Assembly (NCBI GenBank): GCA_029834535.1
Contig: JAQMWT010000317.1
Coordinates: 186,001 to 250,000, forward strand
Reading direction: 5' to 3'
Origin: Chrysophaeum taylorii
Lineage: Eukaryota > Sar > Pelagophyceae > Pelagomonadales > Pelagomonadaceae
DNA length: 64,000 nt
The notes below the pieces were generated by a model. That model was given only the letters and a program-made list of their open reading frames with translations. It had not been told where the DNA came from and ran no database searches. Within the stretch, counting starts at the first letter, position 1; each line of letters begins with the position of its first letter. Shown piece by piece: positions 1 to 9,301 of the stretch. Position numbers and translations under genes: made by a program.

Positions 1-1
1 G

Positions 2-1313
2 CTCAAACTGTACGCGGCTAACAACATTGGACTCCCCTGGACAATCAGTGATGAGCAATGGGTGGCGTTGGCTGAATTCGAGGCGATTTTTGCTATAACG
101 GATGCGGCCGTTGTTTTCGTGCAACATGAACACTTATACCTGGGGGCGTGCGCCGCATTGATCAAGCACAACATGATCGAGTCTCTGCGAGCTGGGACGC
201 TAGAAGTCATTGATCTCCCGAACATAACTGCGAAATCCATGCCTCGTAAGACTGTCGATGTTGACGACCTCAGCGAGACCGGCAAAATCTGTCTTGAGCG
301 GGCTATTCTCGAATGTGAGCGTCGGTTTTGCGGGAATAATGAAAGCTACGTGCGTCACTTAGACTACGAATTCAACGATCGCGACCTGATTGCCTTCCTT
401 CTTGACTTTCGGACTATTAAATGCCGGCACCTGTCGTCCAATCAGAGAGCTCAGGCCAGGAAGTTGCTTGCTCAAGGAAGAATATGTGATTTACGCACGG
501 ACTGCATTCCACCACGAAAAGGCAAAGACTTCCTCCGAGTCTGCGCCGCCCTCCGAGCCTGCGCCTGCCCGCAGTCTCTTGGCGGCACTCGACGCACCCG
601 ACGCTTGGGACGACGACATTAGTGGCGACGTGCCTTCTTTTGCTATGCCTGAGAACCAGATGCCCGATTTCAATGTGGAGTTTGAACAGGTCTTCACTCA
701 ATGGATCAGGCTGTCGAGATCGCTCAACTGGAAAGAGCATTATCCTGAACTTGAGAAGAAGGATGAAGTCGGCTTCACAGATCTGGCTGTGCTCGACGTT
801 GGAAAGCTGTATCGACCGCTCACCAAGGTGCAGTATGGGTTCCTTCCGGACATGGAGAGAGCCTATAAGGGTTCAATTGGCACACATGGCGCGCAGAGCT
901 ACTGTGAGCGCTGCCTGAGCATTAGAAATCTTGTCCTGACCGAGGGAAACACGTTGCTCGGCACGGACGAGACGGACATAGTTGCCCTACCGCGCACGAA
1001 CAAGAATTTCATTGCGGCGGCCCGGATTAAGTGCAGGGAACTCGGACACGAGACCGAGTTTTTCAAAAACGCCCCGAGAGCACCATCCGCGAAGACTGTT
1101 TGGAGATGGAGGTTGATGAGGAAGAACCGGACGAAGATACCGAGGTCGTTCACATCGCCTAAAATAAGAAACATTGAACCCCATCCACGCCGGACCACGG
1201 TAACTCCTCCTTCGGCCCGAAACGCGAAAGAATCTAAGAGCACCAGACCTACCCACATCCTTCATGCTCCCCACACACACCCCCCTCTTAGCAGTCGACA
1301 TTTAAAGACCTAG
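2..1313 (+). pseudogene. hAT-family transposase, C-terminal part, frameshifted and cut by the window edge
   Basis: The frame is open from base 2 and reads a late hAT transposase region. It runs to about base 470 and continues one frame over to 1313 (from ...QARKLL to KEEYVIYAR), so at least one indel is present. Near 740-1010 it shows the hAT C-terminal dimerisation pattern: YPELEKKD, then SYCERCLSIRNLVLTEGNTL and LPRTNKNF, which correspond to the family's 'sERvFS..g.iv..R..L......L...N..f' signature. A minus-strand copy of the same family lies at about 32870-33950 and shares the TGKICLERA / TDKICIERR stretch. The N-terminus lies outside the window. Decay is inferred from the frame change; an intron is less likely because no GT-AG pair is evident at the junction. 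Confidence 0.75.
1268..1306 (+). repeat. 39-bp dispersed element, copy A
   Basis: A C-rich tract followed by CTCTTAGCAGTCGACATTTAAA. Near-identical copies are at 31263-31301, 31320-31358 and, on the minus strand, 47678-47718. This copy lies in the tail of the hAT remnant and is preceded by a sequence (ACCCACATCCTTCATGC) that also precedes the 31263 copy, so these two share flanks while the 47678 copy does not. No flanking direct repeat is visible here. Confidence 0.8.
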
Positions 1314-1433
1314 GCAATAGCGCGCGGGGGTAAGGAACTGACGGGGCGCGGCAGGGACCGGCACTGGCGTAAAAAAAAAAAAAAAAGTGGCGTTCGCTTC
1401 ACGATGGCCACGTAGGGTGACGTGTTCAGTTCA

Positions 1434-1473
1434 AATCACTTCACCAATATTACACGTGGGTGGTGAAGTGGTT
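1434..1473. repeat. 12-bp inverted repeat upstream of the glycosyltransferase
   Basis: AATCACTTCACC and GGTGAAGTGGTT form an inverted repeat with one mismatch around a 16-base spacer that contains CACGTG. It is 65 bp upstream of the start codon at 1539. It could be a regulatory palindrome or the end of a transposon remnant; the sequence alone does not decide. Confidence 0.4.
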
Positions 1474-1538
1474 CGCGTTCACTTGCTGAAGTGAATTCCC
1501 AACGGTGAAATGAATCTTCGTTGTTCCGTTGAAGAATA

Positions 1539-2501
1539 ATGCGCTTTGCCGCAGGCATCAACATCACGATGGTGACCTTCATGGACTGCGAGAACGTGGA
1601 GCACTACTCGCTCGCGTTGCGAAACAAGGCGTGCTACGCGGCGCAGCACGGGTACTCGTACCGCGTCAAGTTAATTCGCGAGAAGAGCCGCGCGGGGATG
1701 ATTACCTACGAAAAACCCGGCGTGATCGGCGAGGCCCTCCTCCCCCTCCAAGAAGAAGAAGAAGAAGAAGAAAGGGAAGCAGGGTGGGTGGTGTGGGTCG
1801 ACGCGGACGTCGTAATAACGGATGCTTCGCGGCCGTTCGAGACTTTTTTCGGCGACGCGGCCGACCTCTGGCTCACGGACCACAACTGCAACCCGAACAA
1901 CGGCGTCCTCGCGTTCCGGAAGAATCAGTCGTGGAGCCGGGACTTCGTGCGCAAGTGGCAGGAGGTGTGCGAGATGGGCCGCTTTCCCTTCACCGACCAG
2001 GGGTGCTTCTACGAGCAGCTCCTGGTCGCCGCGGCGAACGTGTCCGTCGTCGAATCTTGCGGCTTGCTCGAGACGAAAAGAAAACCCGACGTCATGGCGT
2101 GCGTCATGAGGGCGTGGAACGAGGTTTTCGGGCCCTTCGACGCCGCGAGAGACCGCGTCGTGGCTCGCGTCGGCCTCCGCCGCGCGGCGGACGGCTTCAA
2201 CAACCACTACTGCAGCCCGAGCCACGCCAAAACGTACTGCAGGTGGGCGACCCCGCCCGGCTGGGACCGCGCCCTCTGCTTCAGAGACGGCATGTTCGCC
2301 CTCCACGGTAGAAGTGCTGCGAGGGCGCTCGCGATGCACCTCCCCGGCGCCGACTACGACTCCGCGAGTCTCCGAGACCCGAACCTCGCACTTTGCGTCC
2401 GCTTCGACGACCAGAAATTAACGAAAACTCTCGCTGGCGCGTGCGCGGACCTTGCGACATCCAAGAAACGCAGCGTCTGGGCGAATCTCACATTATTCTA
2501 G
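1539..2501 (+). CDS. Glycosyltransferase with DxD motif (GT34/MNN10-like nucleotide-sugar transferase fold)
   Basis: 320 residues. It is likely to transfer a sugar from a nucleotide-sugar donor in the Golgi. The donor-binding DxD is at residues 88-90 (WVVWVDADVVI), followed by NNGVLAFR at 120-127 and FTDQGCFYEQ near 156-165. That order is typical of the galactosyl/mannosyl transferase GT34 family and relatives. A poly-Glu run at 72-79 is low-complexity. No signal anchor is seen, although Golgi enzymes of this class normally have one. The first codons (ATGCGCTTTGCCGCAG/GC) look like a 3' splice site, so an upstream exon carrying the anchor may be missing from this model. The stop codon is 2 bp from the stop of the opposing AAA ATPase gene. 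The sugar specificity cannot be read. Confidence 0.72.
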   Translation: MRFAAGINITMVTFMDCENVEHYSLALRNKACYAAQHGYSYRVKLIREKSRAGMITYEKPGVIGEALLPLQEEEEEEEREAGWVVWVDADVVITDASRPFETFFGDAADLWLTDHNCNPNNGVLAFRKNQSWSRDFVRKWQEVCEMGRFPFTDQGCFYEQLLVAAANVSVVESCGLLETKRKPDVMACVMRAWNEVFGPFDAARDRVVARVGLRRAADGFNNHYCSPSHAKTYCRWATPPGWDRALCFRDGMFALHGRSAARALAMHLPGADYDSASLRDPNLALCVRFDDQKLTKTLAGACADLATSKKRSVWANLTLF

Positions 2502-2503
2502 TA

Positions 2504-3637
2504 TCAGTCCACTTCGGGGGAGTAGTGTTCTCCTTGTTGTTGCGTCATCCAGGGCGGCGGCGGCGCGGCGGCGGCGGCCCGATAGGCGAACGCCTGGTGG
2601 GCGGTGGGCTTGACGCGGGCGAGGGCGTCGGCGAAATCGTCCTCGTTGATGGGCCGCAGGGCCTTCTCGTCGTGGTCGTCGTGGTCGTCGTCGTTTGATG
2701 TGCGGCAGAAGTCCCTGACCGGCTTGGTCGCCGCGGCGCGGCAGAGCTCCTCGAGGTCCGAACCCGAGTAGCCGCGGGTCCGAGCGGCGAGGTCGGTCAG
2801 ATCGACCTCGGCGCGCTCGGATCTGAGGAGGAGCTGGAGAATCTGGAGGCGGGCGTCTTGGTCGGGAAGGCCGATCCGGAACTGGCGGGAAAGTCGCCGG
2901 AGAACGGCGGGGTCCAGATCGGCAGGCCTGTTGGTAGCGGCGAGGACGACGACGCCTCGACGATCCTCGGCCGTGTCCGTGAGGAGTCCGTCGAGGTGCG
3001 ATAGGAACTCGGCTTTCAACGCCAGCGTCACGTCGGCGTCCCGCGCCGACCGCGAGCTCAAAAACCCGTCGATCTCGTCCAAAAATATGATCGCGGGCGC
3101 GAGCTTTTGCGCGAGAGAGAACATTGCAGCGACGAGTTTGTTCGACTCCCCAAAGTATTTGTCGCTCAGAGTCGACGCCCGCACGTTCAGGAGCGCCGCT
3201 TCGGCATCGTGCGCAATAGCGCGCGCGAGCATCGACTTCCCGGTCCCCGGCTCGCCGTACAGCAACACCCCCCGCGGCGCCCGCACCAGCTTGGAGCTCC
3301 CAGGGAACAAGTCCGGTCGACGGAGCGGCAAGACAACGAGGTCTCGTATCTCCTCGACGACGTCCTCGAGCCCGCCGACGTCATCCAGCGAGCACGTCAA
3401 AGCCTCGGGGCTCACCACGCAGTTCGCCAGCGCGCTCTCGTGCTCGCTCAGCACAGGAAGCCGGTCGTACCGAAGCGAAAGCCATCGCGCGCACGCCTCG
3501 GGAACGCGCTGCCCGCCGCCAAACTCTTCGGCGAGGCTCTTCGACACCCGCCACGCAACCCACATCAGCCCGTACGTCATCGCGATCCCCGTCAGCGACG
3601 CTACCACCTCCTGGAGCCGCGCCGACGACGACGACAT
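2504..3637 (-). CDS. ATAD1: Msp1/ATAD1-like membrane-anchored AAA ATPase
   Basis: 377 residues. Msp1/ATAD1 enzymes extract mislocalised tail-anchored proteins from the mitochondrial outer membrane and peroxisomes. A hydrophobic segment at about residues 12-30 is the N-terminal anchor. The single AAA module starts with LDDVGGLEDV (84-93), then Walker A GEPGTGKS (128-135), Walker B IIFLDEID (183-190), sensor-1 ATNRP (234-238) and an arginine-finger segment RRLSRQF (247-253), where the family usually has RRLPRQF. One AAA domain, one N-terminal membrane segment and this length fit Msp1 rather than the two-domain CDC48 or the larger FtsH. The C-terminal tail after about 315 is acidic and His/Asp-rich, then Ala/Pro-rich. 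Convergent with the glycosyltransferase, 2 bp between stop codons. Confidence 0.88.
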   Translation of the reverse strand: MSSSSARLQEVVASLTGIAMTYGLMWVAWRVSKSLAEEFGGGQRVPEACARWLSLRYDRLPVLSEHESALANCVVSPEALTCSLDDVGGLEDVVEEIRDLVVLPLRRPDLFPGSSKLVRAPRGVLLYGEPGTGKSMLARAIAHDAEAALLNVRASTLSDKYFGESNKLVAAMFSLAQKLAPAIIFLDEIDGFLSSRSARDADVTLALKAEFLSHLDGLLTDTAEDRRGVVVLAATNRPADLDPAVLRRLSRQFRIGLPDQDARLQILQLLLRSERAEVDLTDLAARTRGYSGSDLEELCRAAATKPVRDFCRTSNDDDHDDHDEKALRPINEDDFADALARVKPTAHQAFAYRAAAAAPPPPWMTQQQGEHYSPEVD

Positions 3638-3783
3638 TATTTCCTCTCTCTCAATAGGGTAAGTGGAGACTTCGCAGGCGGAACGTTATCGACGACGATG
3701 ATCACCGATTGTATGAACAACAAGAAACACGAACAACAGAGACACGAGCACAATGCGCCGCAACTCCTCCTCCTCCTCCTCCC

Positions 3784-3823
<40 letters not shown>

Positions 3824-3896
3824 GGCGCAAAGAACAACAACAAAAGCCGCCGCCGCCGCCTCCGAAAGGCCGAAAGGCCGAAAGGCGGCGGAAAGA
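3638..3896. other. Intergenic spacer with (GAT)n tract
   Basis: 259 bp between the AAA ATPase start codon and the SUMT stop codon. It contains a run of GAT/ATG triplets at about 3785-3822 and a C/T-rich tract. It must hold the AAA promoter and the SUMT 3' end. Frames that open through it on both strands are low-complexity and are not called as genes. Confidence 0.6.
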
Positions 3897-4784
3897 CTAG
3901 CAGGGTGTTGTGGGGAGGCGGTCGTCGTCCTTCCCGAGGAGGAGGAGGTCGTGCAAGGGGGGTCGCGGGGCGTCGCGGATGTCGAATGGCCCCGAGGGCG
4001 GCGCGTCTTGGACGAGGCCGTGGGGCGTGTCGGCGTAGAGGACTTTGACAGCGTTGCCGAAGACCATGGTGGAGGGGGGCTTGATGCCGTTGAGGTCGAC
4101 GAGGTCGGCAATGTCGGAGAGGTCGCCGAGGAGGACGCGCTGGTCGGGGCAACTCGCGCGCTCGACGACGAGCGCGGGGCAGTCCGGAGGGAAGCTCTTC
4201 GCGACGAGGGTAGTCGCGACATGGCGGATCCTCCCGACGGCCATCAAGCAGACAACCGTCTGGTGCGGGTGGTAGTCGGGCATTTCCGGCGAGGAGCCGG
4301 CGCGGCCGTGACCGGTCGTGATGACGACCTGGTGCGCGGCCCCGCGGTGCGTAACCGGAACTCCCGCCGCCAGGGGGGCCGCCAAGGCAGCGCTCACCCC
4401 CGGCACGACGCGGGGCTCGACGCCGAGTCTCTCCCGAAAAGCGAGGACCTCTTCGCCTCCCCTCCCGAACACGAAGGGATCTCCGATCTTGAGGCGAACG
4501 ACCGTCCGGTTCGCCTCGACGGCCTCGCAGACCCAGTCGTAGATCTCCTCTTGCGCGACCTCGGCACAGCCCGGTCGCTTTCCGGCGACGCGAAGCTCGC
4601 CTGCGACGAGGCTCAAGATCTCGCTCGAGACGAGCCTGTCCGCCACCACGAGGGCTGCGGGATCGCTGATGGCGCGCACGGCCGCCACCGTCAGGAGCTC
4701 GGGGTCCCCCGGCCCGGCGCCGACGAGCGATATCTTCGGGGCGAGGGCCGTCGCGGAGCACATAAGCCACCACCACCACCACAT
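3897..4784 (-). CDS. UPM1: Uroporphyrinogen-III C-methyltransferase (SUMT), probably plastid-targeted
   Basis: 295 residues. The enzyme uses two S-adenosylmethionine to turn uroporphyrinogen III into precorrin-2, the first committed step to siroheme. Family motifs are clear: [12 protein letters not shown] at the start of the domain, [22 protein letters not shown] and [20 protein letters not shown]. The N-terminus is MWWWWWLM then CSATALAP; a short hydrophobic signal ending in an ATALAP sequence resembles the heterokont ASAFAP plastid signal with Leu for Phe. A second ATG seven codons later (4763) is possible. The frame stays open upstream but has no supported start because it runs antisense into the ferredoxin gene. 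The start codon faces that of ferredoxin with 24 bp between. No Met8-like oxidase/chelatase domain is fused, so siroheme completion must be encoded elsewhere. Confidence 0.9.
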   Translation of the reverse strand: MWWWWWLMCSATALAPKISLVGAGPGDPELLTVAAVRAISDPAALVVADRLVSSEILSLVAGELRVAGKRPGCAEVAQEEIYDWVCEAVEANRTVVRLKIGDPFVFGRGGEEVLAFRERLGVEPRVVPGVSAALAAPLAAGVPVTHRGAAHQVVITTGHGRAGSSPEMPDYHPHQTVVCLMAVGRIRHVATTLVAKSFPPDCPALVVERASCPDQRVLLGDLSDIADLVDLNGIKPPSTMVFGNAVKVLYADTPHGLVQDAPPSGPFDIRDAPRPPLHDLLLLGKDDDRLPTTPC

Positions 4785-4808
4785 CGCCAAGCGATCAAGG
4801 GTAAGAAG
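4785..4808. promoter_or_regulatory. 24-bp divergent start-to-start interval of SUMT and ferredoxin
   Basis: Only 24 bp separate two outward-facing ATG codons. Promoter elements and 5' leaders of each gene must therefore overlap the other's coding region, or the two are driven by one bidirectional core. No TATA box is visible. If the second Met of SUMT is used the interval is 45 bp. Confidence 0.6.
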
Positions 4809-5627
4809 ATGAATCCTAAGAAGATGCTTCTTCTCGCCGCTTGCGCGTCGGCCTTCGTCGCGCCCCCCCGAAACCAGCGCATCCTTGCGAGGCTCGAGGC
4901 GACCTACACCGTCACGGCCGAGCTCCCGGGGGGCGAGGTCGCGACCTTTCCTTGCGCCGACGACGAGTTCATTCTCGACGCGGCGGAGGAGGCAGGCCTC
5001 GACCTGCCCTCCTCCTGCCGCTCGGGCGCCTGCACCTCCTGCCAGGGCCGCGTCCTCAAGGGCTCCGTGACCATGGACGACCAGTCCACCCTCGAGCAGG
5101 AGCACATCGACGTCGGCTACGTGAGTTTTTGTTCTTCTTTTTTTGACCTTGGACGACTCGCGCAGGTCTGCACGTGCATAGCATATCCCGAAAGCGACCT
5201 CACCCTCAAAACCCACCAGATGGAGAACTTCGAGAACGGCGTCATGACCTTTGACGACGCGCCCGCGGCGCCCGCGGCACCCGCGGCGCCGGCGGCACCG
5301 CCGGCGCCCGCGGCACCGCCGGCGCCCGCGCCCGCGGTCGTCGTCAACGCCGTCGTCCCGTCACCCGCCATGGTGCCTACAGCCAACGGGATTCCGCTTG
5401 ACGATGCCAAGGCCGAGATCGCCAAGAAAACCGTCGCCGTCCTCCGAGACCTTATCGCCGGCAACGCAGATCTCGAGGCAAAGTGCGAGGAGATGTCCGT
5501 GCTGCTCGAGGCCGAGCCCGAGCCCGAGTACGTCCCCTACCCCTCCGAAGATACCGGATACACGATCTGGATCAACAAGAACAATCCGCGCAACTCGTAC
5601 TACGAGTACCACAATAAGAAGAAGTAG
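4809..5627 (+). CDS. PETF: Plastid [2Fe-2S] ferredoxin with C-terminal extension; one 45-bp intron
   Basis: Coding sequence is joined from 4809-5120 and 5166-5627 (257 residues). Residues 1-20 form a signal ending CASAF/VAPP, the heterokont plastid motif. The plant-type ferredoxin cluster ligands are C70, C75 and C78 (CRSGACTSC) and C108 (VCTCIAYP). The intron (GTGAGT...GCAG, 5121-5165) is a multiple of three without a stop, so the unspliced frame reads through; removing it restores the conserved [10 protein letters not shown] block. After the ferredoxin domain come an Ala/Pro linker (about 130-160) and an extra domain of about 95 residues with a Tyr/Asn-rich end, which ordinary ferredoxins of about 97 residues lack. 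It carries electrons from photosystem I to ferredoxin-dependent enzymes. A second in-frame ATG lies at 4824. Confidence 0.9.
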   Translation: MNPKKMLLLAACASAFVAPPRNQRILARLEATYTVTAELPGGEVATFPCADDEFILDAAEEAGLDLPSSCRSGACTSCQGRVLKGSVTMDDQSTLEQEHIDVGYVSFCSSFFDLGRLAQVCTCIAYPESDLTLKTHQMENFENGVMTFDDAPAAPAAPAAPAAPPAPAAPPAPAPAVVVNAVVPSPAMVPTANGIPLDDAKAEIAKKTVAVLRDLIAGNADLEAKCEEMSVLLEAEPEPEYVPYPSEDTGYTIWINKNNPRNSYYEYHNKKK

Positions 5628-5878
5628 TGAGAACCAAGAGCGACCACTGCTCGCTGCTCCCTGATGCACCACCACCCAAAACAACTCCGCGGCCGCTTGG
5701 ACCATCAAAGCGCCCTCGGGTCGCGCAGGATTGATGCTGTTGCTGCTGTTCACGCCGTGCCCGCCCTATTGGCCGACCGACCTATATATTGCGCGCCCTA
5801 ACCTTGCCTCTCCAGCCTTTTAAATAAAATATTGCGTGCTTCTCTTGATAGTTAATGAAGAAGATCAGGGGGACGTGG

Positions 5879-8800
5879 TCAGCAACTACCGCACACCGTG
5901 GAGTTCGTTGCGCATTGGGCCTCGTGCTGCTCTCTAACCGCCTTATCATGCTGCGGAACATTATGATTGTCGTCGTCGGGCTCTTCTTTGACTTGTGCTT
6001 TGAATTCGTCGCTTTTATCGTCGGCTGTCTTGACCTCCTCTTGGTCGAGGTTGATGGTGCCGGGGTCGGACAACTGGAGCGCGAGAAACTCGTCGAGGGG
6101 CCTCTTCTTTTTTTTTTTTTCCTTCGTTGAAAAAGAGTCGCCGTCGTCGTCGTCGTCTTCTTCATGTTTGATGACCCGGGGCAGCTCTATGGAGGAGGAG
6201 GACTGTGGCTTCTCCTCCTCGGACTGTGGCTTCTCCTCCTCGGACCGTGGCTTCTCCACCTCGGACTGTGGCTTCTCCACCTCGGACCGTGGCTTCTCCT
6301 CCTCGGACTGTGGCTTCTCCTCCTCGGACCGTGGCTTCTCCTCCTCGGACCGTGGCTTCTCCTCCTCCTCCTCGAGGAGGGTTTCGAGCTTTGTCTCGTC
6401 GTCTTCGATCGTCCTCGTCGGGCTTTCCGAGGACGAATCGTCTTCGTCGGAGGGAATCGTGCCGCGCGGCGTGGCGTATGCTTCGCCTTCGAAGGAGGTG
6501 ATCGAGGTGCAGCGCGAGAAAACGGAAAAGCGACGCTCGTCTTCGACGCGCACGGTGGAGGCCGTCCGCGTATCTCTCTGGTGGCGTTCGAGCCACGCGG
6601 CGAGATCGTCCTGGAGGCGCATTATGGTCTCGACGCCGGGGACGCAGGTCGCGTGCTCGAGGTCTTCGGCCGGCGGCACGGGTTTGGCTCCAGGGAGGAC
6701 TTTCGCAAAGGTAGGGTGATCGACGGGCGGAAGGACGTGGGGCTGGCCCCAGAGCGACGAGGGCGTCATCGGGGCCCGGCGCTGGTCGACAGCGGCGGCC
6801 GCGAGAAGCGGGAGCGCTCCGCGCGAGTGCTTGAGGTGGAGGTACATGAGCTTTCGCTTCCGATGGATCGAGACGGCCTTGTCGCGCAAATAGAACTGGA
6901 GGAGCAAGAGGACTACGACGATCCAGAACGTGTGGTGACTTTTTGGGGGTGGCGTCTTATCGCACACGAGGAGCATGACGAGGAAGACGATGAAGGCGGC
7001 GACGCGCACGCTGCGGATCGCGTGGTCGACCGTGAGCGGCCAGAGCGCCGCGCCCTTGGTGTCGAACTGCGTATAGTAGACCGACGAGACCTTGTATTTT
7101 GAAAAGACGAGGTCGACGAGGAGGAACGCGACGGCGAGGCAGACGGTCGGCGCGCTCCCGAAGGGCGTGTAGAGCAGCGTCATGCAGAGGAAGAGGTCGG
7201 CCCAGGAGGCGGGGACTGCGAGCAAGGCGGGCTTGGCGGCGTAGAGAGCGTCTCGTTCGCGCTTGGTCCACGCGATTTTGACGAGAATTTTTGTCTGAAA
7301 ATACTCGAAGACCCGGAGGCCAGAGTCGCTCTTGGTAAGGAGCTGGGCGAGGCGAAGGACAGCGAAGCCGGCAAAGTAGGGCGCGAGGCCGACGACGCCG
7401 GCGCCGAGGAGCTTGGGGAGCTTGCTCGGGTCCTTCCCAAAGCTCTGCAGCGCCTCGGTCAACGAGCCGCCGAGGAGATTCGCGAGCATGAAGTTGATCA
7501 GCAAAAACGGAGAGAAATCGCGGTAGCACGCGGCCATGATTCCGGATTGCGACCAGATGCCGTCGCATTTCACGGCGAGCCGGCGCATCATCTCGGCCGC
7601 CAAGTCGAGAAAGGTGGTCTGGATGAGCGCGGGGACGGACCCCGCGCAGGCCGCGACGATAGGGTTCGACGCGTACCTCCCGAGCGCGGTCGCCGCAGCC
7701 GCCTGGGTCGCGGACAGGATGACTAAAAAGTAGATCGTCGTGAGCGTCTTGGTCACGTTTCCCTGGTCTCGGAGCCGCTGCCGGACTTTCGCGGGTTGGA
7801 GATGCTCCAACGCACCCCAGATGATGTCGCGCGGCTCGGGGGCCGGCTCGATCGCTAGCTGCAGCGATATCTGCTGCTGCTGCTGCTGCTGCTGCTGGTG
7901 GTCCTGCTGGGCGTCTGCCGCGGCCTCTGGGGGGTTCTCTTCGTCGTCCTCCGGACTGGCAGCAGCGTCCTCTCGGTCGTCGTCGTCGTCGTCGTCGTCA
8001 GATCGGATAACCTCCGAATCCTCGTAGACCACGAGCGGCGCGGCCGACGCCATGAGAGCCTCCGCGACCCGCCGGAAAACGACGACAGCGCCCGCGCAGT
8101 GCGGGAGGCCCTCGTCGTCGTCTTCGTCCTCTTCCGCCTGATCGTCCACGTACGCCAAGAGGGCCTGGCGCTTCTCCTCGGCAGTCCGGCGGGCCTTGGC
8201 GCAAGCCGTGCGCTCGTCGTCCGCGACCAAAGAAGCCATCTTCGAGGTGGCCGAGTTGGCGGCCTTGGAGGCCTTGGAGGCAAAGTGCATGGAGGCCTCC
8301 AGAAACTTCAGCGAGGATTCGTTCTCCGCGCGAGAGCGGCGTTCGGCGGCCTCCTTGGCGAGGAGAATGGCGAGCATCGCGTCCGCGCGAGCGCAGGCAG
8401 CGAGGGCTTGTTCGTAGTCGGCGACGAGCTTCCGAACGCCAGGCTTGCGCTTGTTGTCGATAATATTCCTTAGAGCGCCGCCGAACGCCTTCTTCATCTT
8501 CTCCGCCTCTCGCTTCATAGAGACAGCGTGGTGGCTCTGGTCCATCACCTCCTCCTCCTCCTCCTCCTCGTCGTCGTCGTCGCCCTTGCGACCGGCGCGG
8601 CCCCAGTCGATCGACCTCACCGGATGGACCTGAACTACCGCGTCGCCCAAGCCGATCCTCGCGAAAAATGCGCGGATTTTGGGAGCCGTCGAAAGGGAGT
8701 GCGGGAGGTCCGTCATGACGACAGCGTAGAAGTTGATGGGGGCTTCCTTTATCGCGCGCTCGTACGCGAACTTGCTGGCGAGAGCGTCGTACTTGGCGAC

Positions 8801-9301
8801 GAGCTTGATCGCCGCCGGGAGAACGATCCACGCGGCAAAAGGAACGCCCCACATCCGCCAGTCCCGGATCGGCACGTTCAGGAGCGAGGTCCGCGCAAAC
8901 CCCGCGCGCGTGCAGTGGGTTTCCTCGTTCCGGTCGCAATTCGCGTCTTCGTTCGCGAACGCGAACGTCGTCGACAAAGCGATCGCGCACGCGAGACACC
9001 GCATTCCGACGGCCACGTTCATGCGCGCCCGCAGCACCCACAAAAACGCGTCCATGCCCGCCGAATCGACGATTTCATCGTCCCGCATCCGAACGACGGT
9101 CTTCACGAGCCCCACGAAGCTCGACGCCTTGCTCGCGGCGCCCTCGGGCCGATGGGGGGCAAAAAATTCGGGGTCGCGCCGTCGCGCCTGAGCGAAAACG
9201 AAGAGGTATGCGACGATGTACGCCCCGGACGCAAACGCGATCGCGTAGAAACCCACGAGCCCGCTCTCGGCCTCGGACTCGGACTCCTCGTCCTTGGACA
9301 T
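5879..9301 (-). CDS. OSCA/CSC1/TMEM63-type osmosensitive cation channel
   Basis: 1140 residues. These proteins are mechanosensitive, calcium-permeable channels of the plasma membrane or endomembranes. Domain order fits the family: three N-terminal membrane segments (about 15-35, 95-120, 150-170), a cytosolic region beginning APINFYAVVMTDLP and ending IIWGALEHL, then a long block of further membrane segments (about 535-840) including LPALIQT-like and YRDFSPFLLINFMLANLLGG segments. The cytosolic loop is expanded by acidic, Gln-rich and poly-Asp tracts. The C-terminal tail (about 850-1140) is acidic and holds eight heptads of the type EEEKPRS encoded by a 21-bp minisatellite. The start ATG is followed by an acidic leader. 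Convergent with ferredoxin, 251 bp between stops. Confidence 0.8.
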   Translation of the reverse strand: MSKDEESESEAESGLVGFYAIAFASGAYIVAYLFVFAQARRRDPEFFAPHRPEGAASKASSFVGLVKTVVRMRDDEIVDSAGMDAFLWVLRARMNVAVGMRCLACAIALSTTFAFANEDANCDRNEETHCTRAGFARTSLLNVPIRDWRMWGVPFAAWIVLPAAIKLVAKYDALASKFAYERAIKEAPINFYAVVMTDLPHSLSTAPKIRAFFARIGLGDAVVQVHPVRSIDWGRAGRKGDDDDEEEEEEEVMDQSHHAVSMKREAEKMKKAFGGALRNIIDNKRKPGVRKLVADYEQALAACARADAMLAILLAKEAAERRSRAENESSLKFLEASMHFASKASKAANSATSKMASLVADDERTACAKARRTAEEKRQALLAYVDDQAEEDEDDDEGLPHCAGAVVVFRRVAEALMASAAPLVVYEDSEVIRSDDDDDDDDREDAAASPEDDEENPPEAAADAQQDHQQQQQQQQQISLQLAIEPAPEPRDIIWGALEHLQPAKVRQRLRDQGNVTKTLTTIYFLVILSATQAAAATALGRYASNPIVAACAGSVPALIQTTFLDLAAEMMRRLAVKCDGIWSQSGIMAACYRDFSPFLLINFMLANLLGGSLTEALQSFGKDPSKLPKLLGAGVVGLAPYFAGFAVLRLAQLLTKSDSGLRVFEYFQTKILVKIAWTKRERDALYAAKPALLAVPASWADLFLCMTLLYTPFGSAPTVCLAVAFLLVDLVFSKYKVSSVYYTQFDTKGAALWPLTVDHAIRSVRVAAFIVFLVMLLVCDKTPPPKSHHTFWIVVVLLLLQFYLRDKAVSIHRKRKLMYLHLKHSRGALPLLAAAAVDQRRAPMTPSSLWGQPHVLPPVDHPTFAKVLPGAKPVPPAEDLEHATCVPGVETIMRLQDDLAAWLERHQRDTRTASTVRVEDERRFSVFSRCTSITSFEGEAYATPRGTIPSDEDDSSSESPTRTIEDDETKLETLLEEEEEKPRSEEEKPRSEEEKPQSEEEKPRSEVEKPQSEVEKPRSEEEKPQSEEEKPQSSSSIELPRVIKHEEDDDDDGDSFSTKEKKKKKRPLDEFLALQLSDPGTINLDQEEVKTADDKSDEFKAQVKEEPDDDNHNVPQHDKAVREQHEAQCATNSTVCGSC
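6201..6369 (-). repeat. 21-bp coding minisatellite (heptad EEEKPRS x 8)
   Basis: Eight head-to-tail 21-bp units inside the OSCA/CSC1 tail. They alternate R/Q at the sixth residue and E/V at the second. The unit length preserves the frame, so the copy number is free to vary in the protein. Confidence 0.85.

Noticed and set aside
1529-2311. Arg-rich 260-codon frame overlapping the glycosyltransferase
   Set aside because: Shadow frame of the real gene; no motifs.
5879-6165. Extra small genes in the OSCA/CSC1 tail
   Set aside because: Short frames there are created by the minisatellite and acidic repeats.
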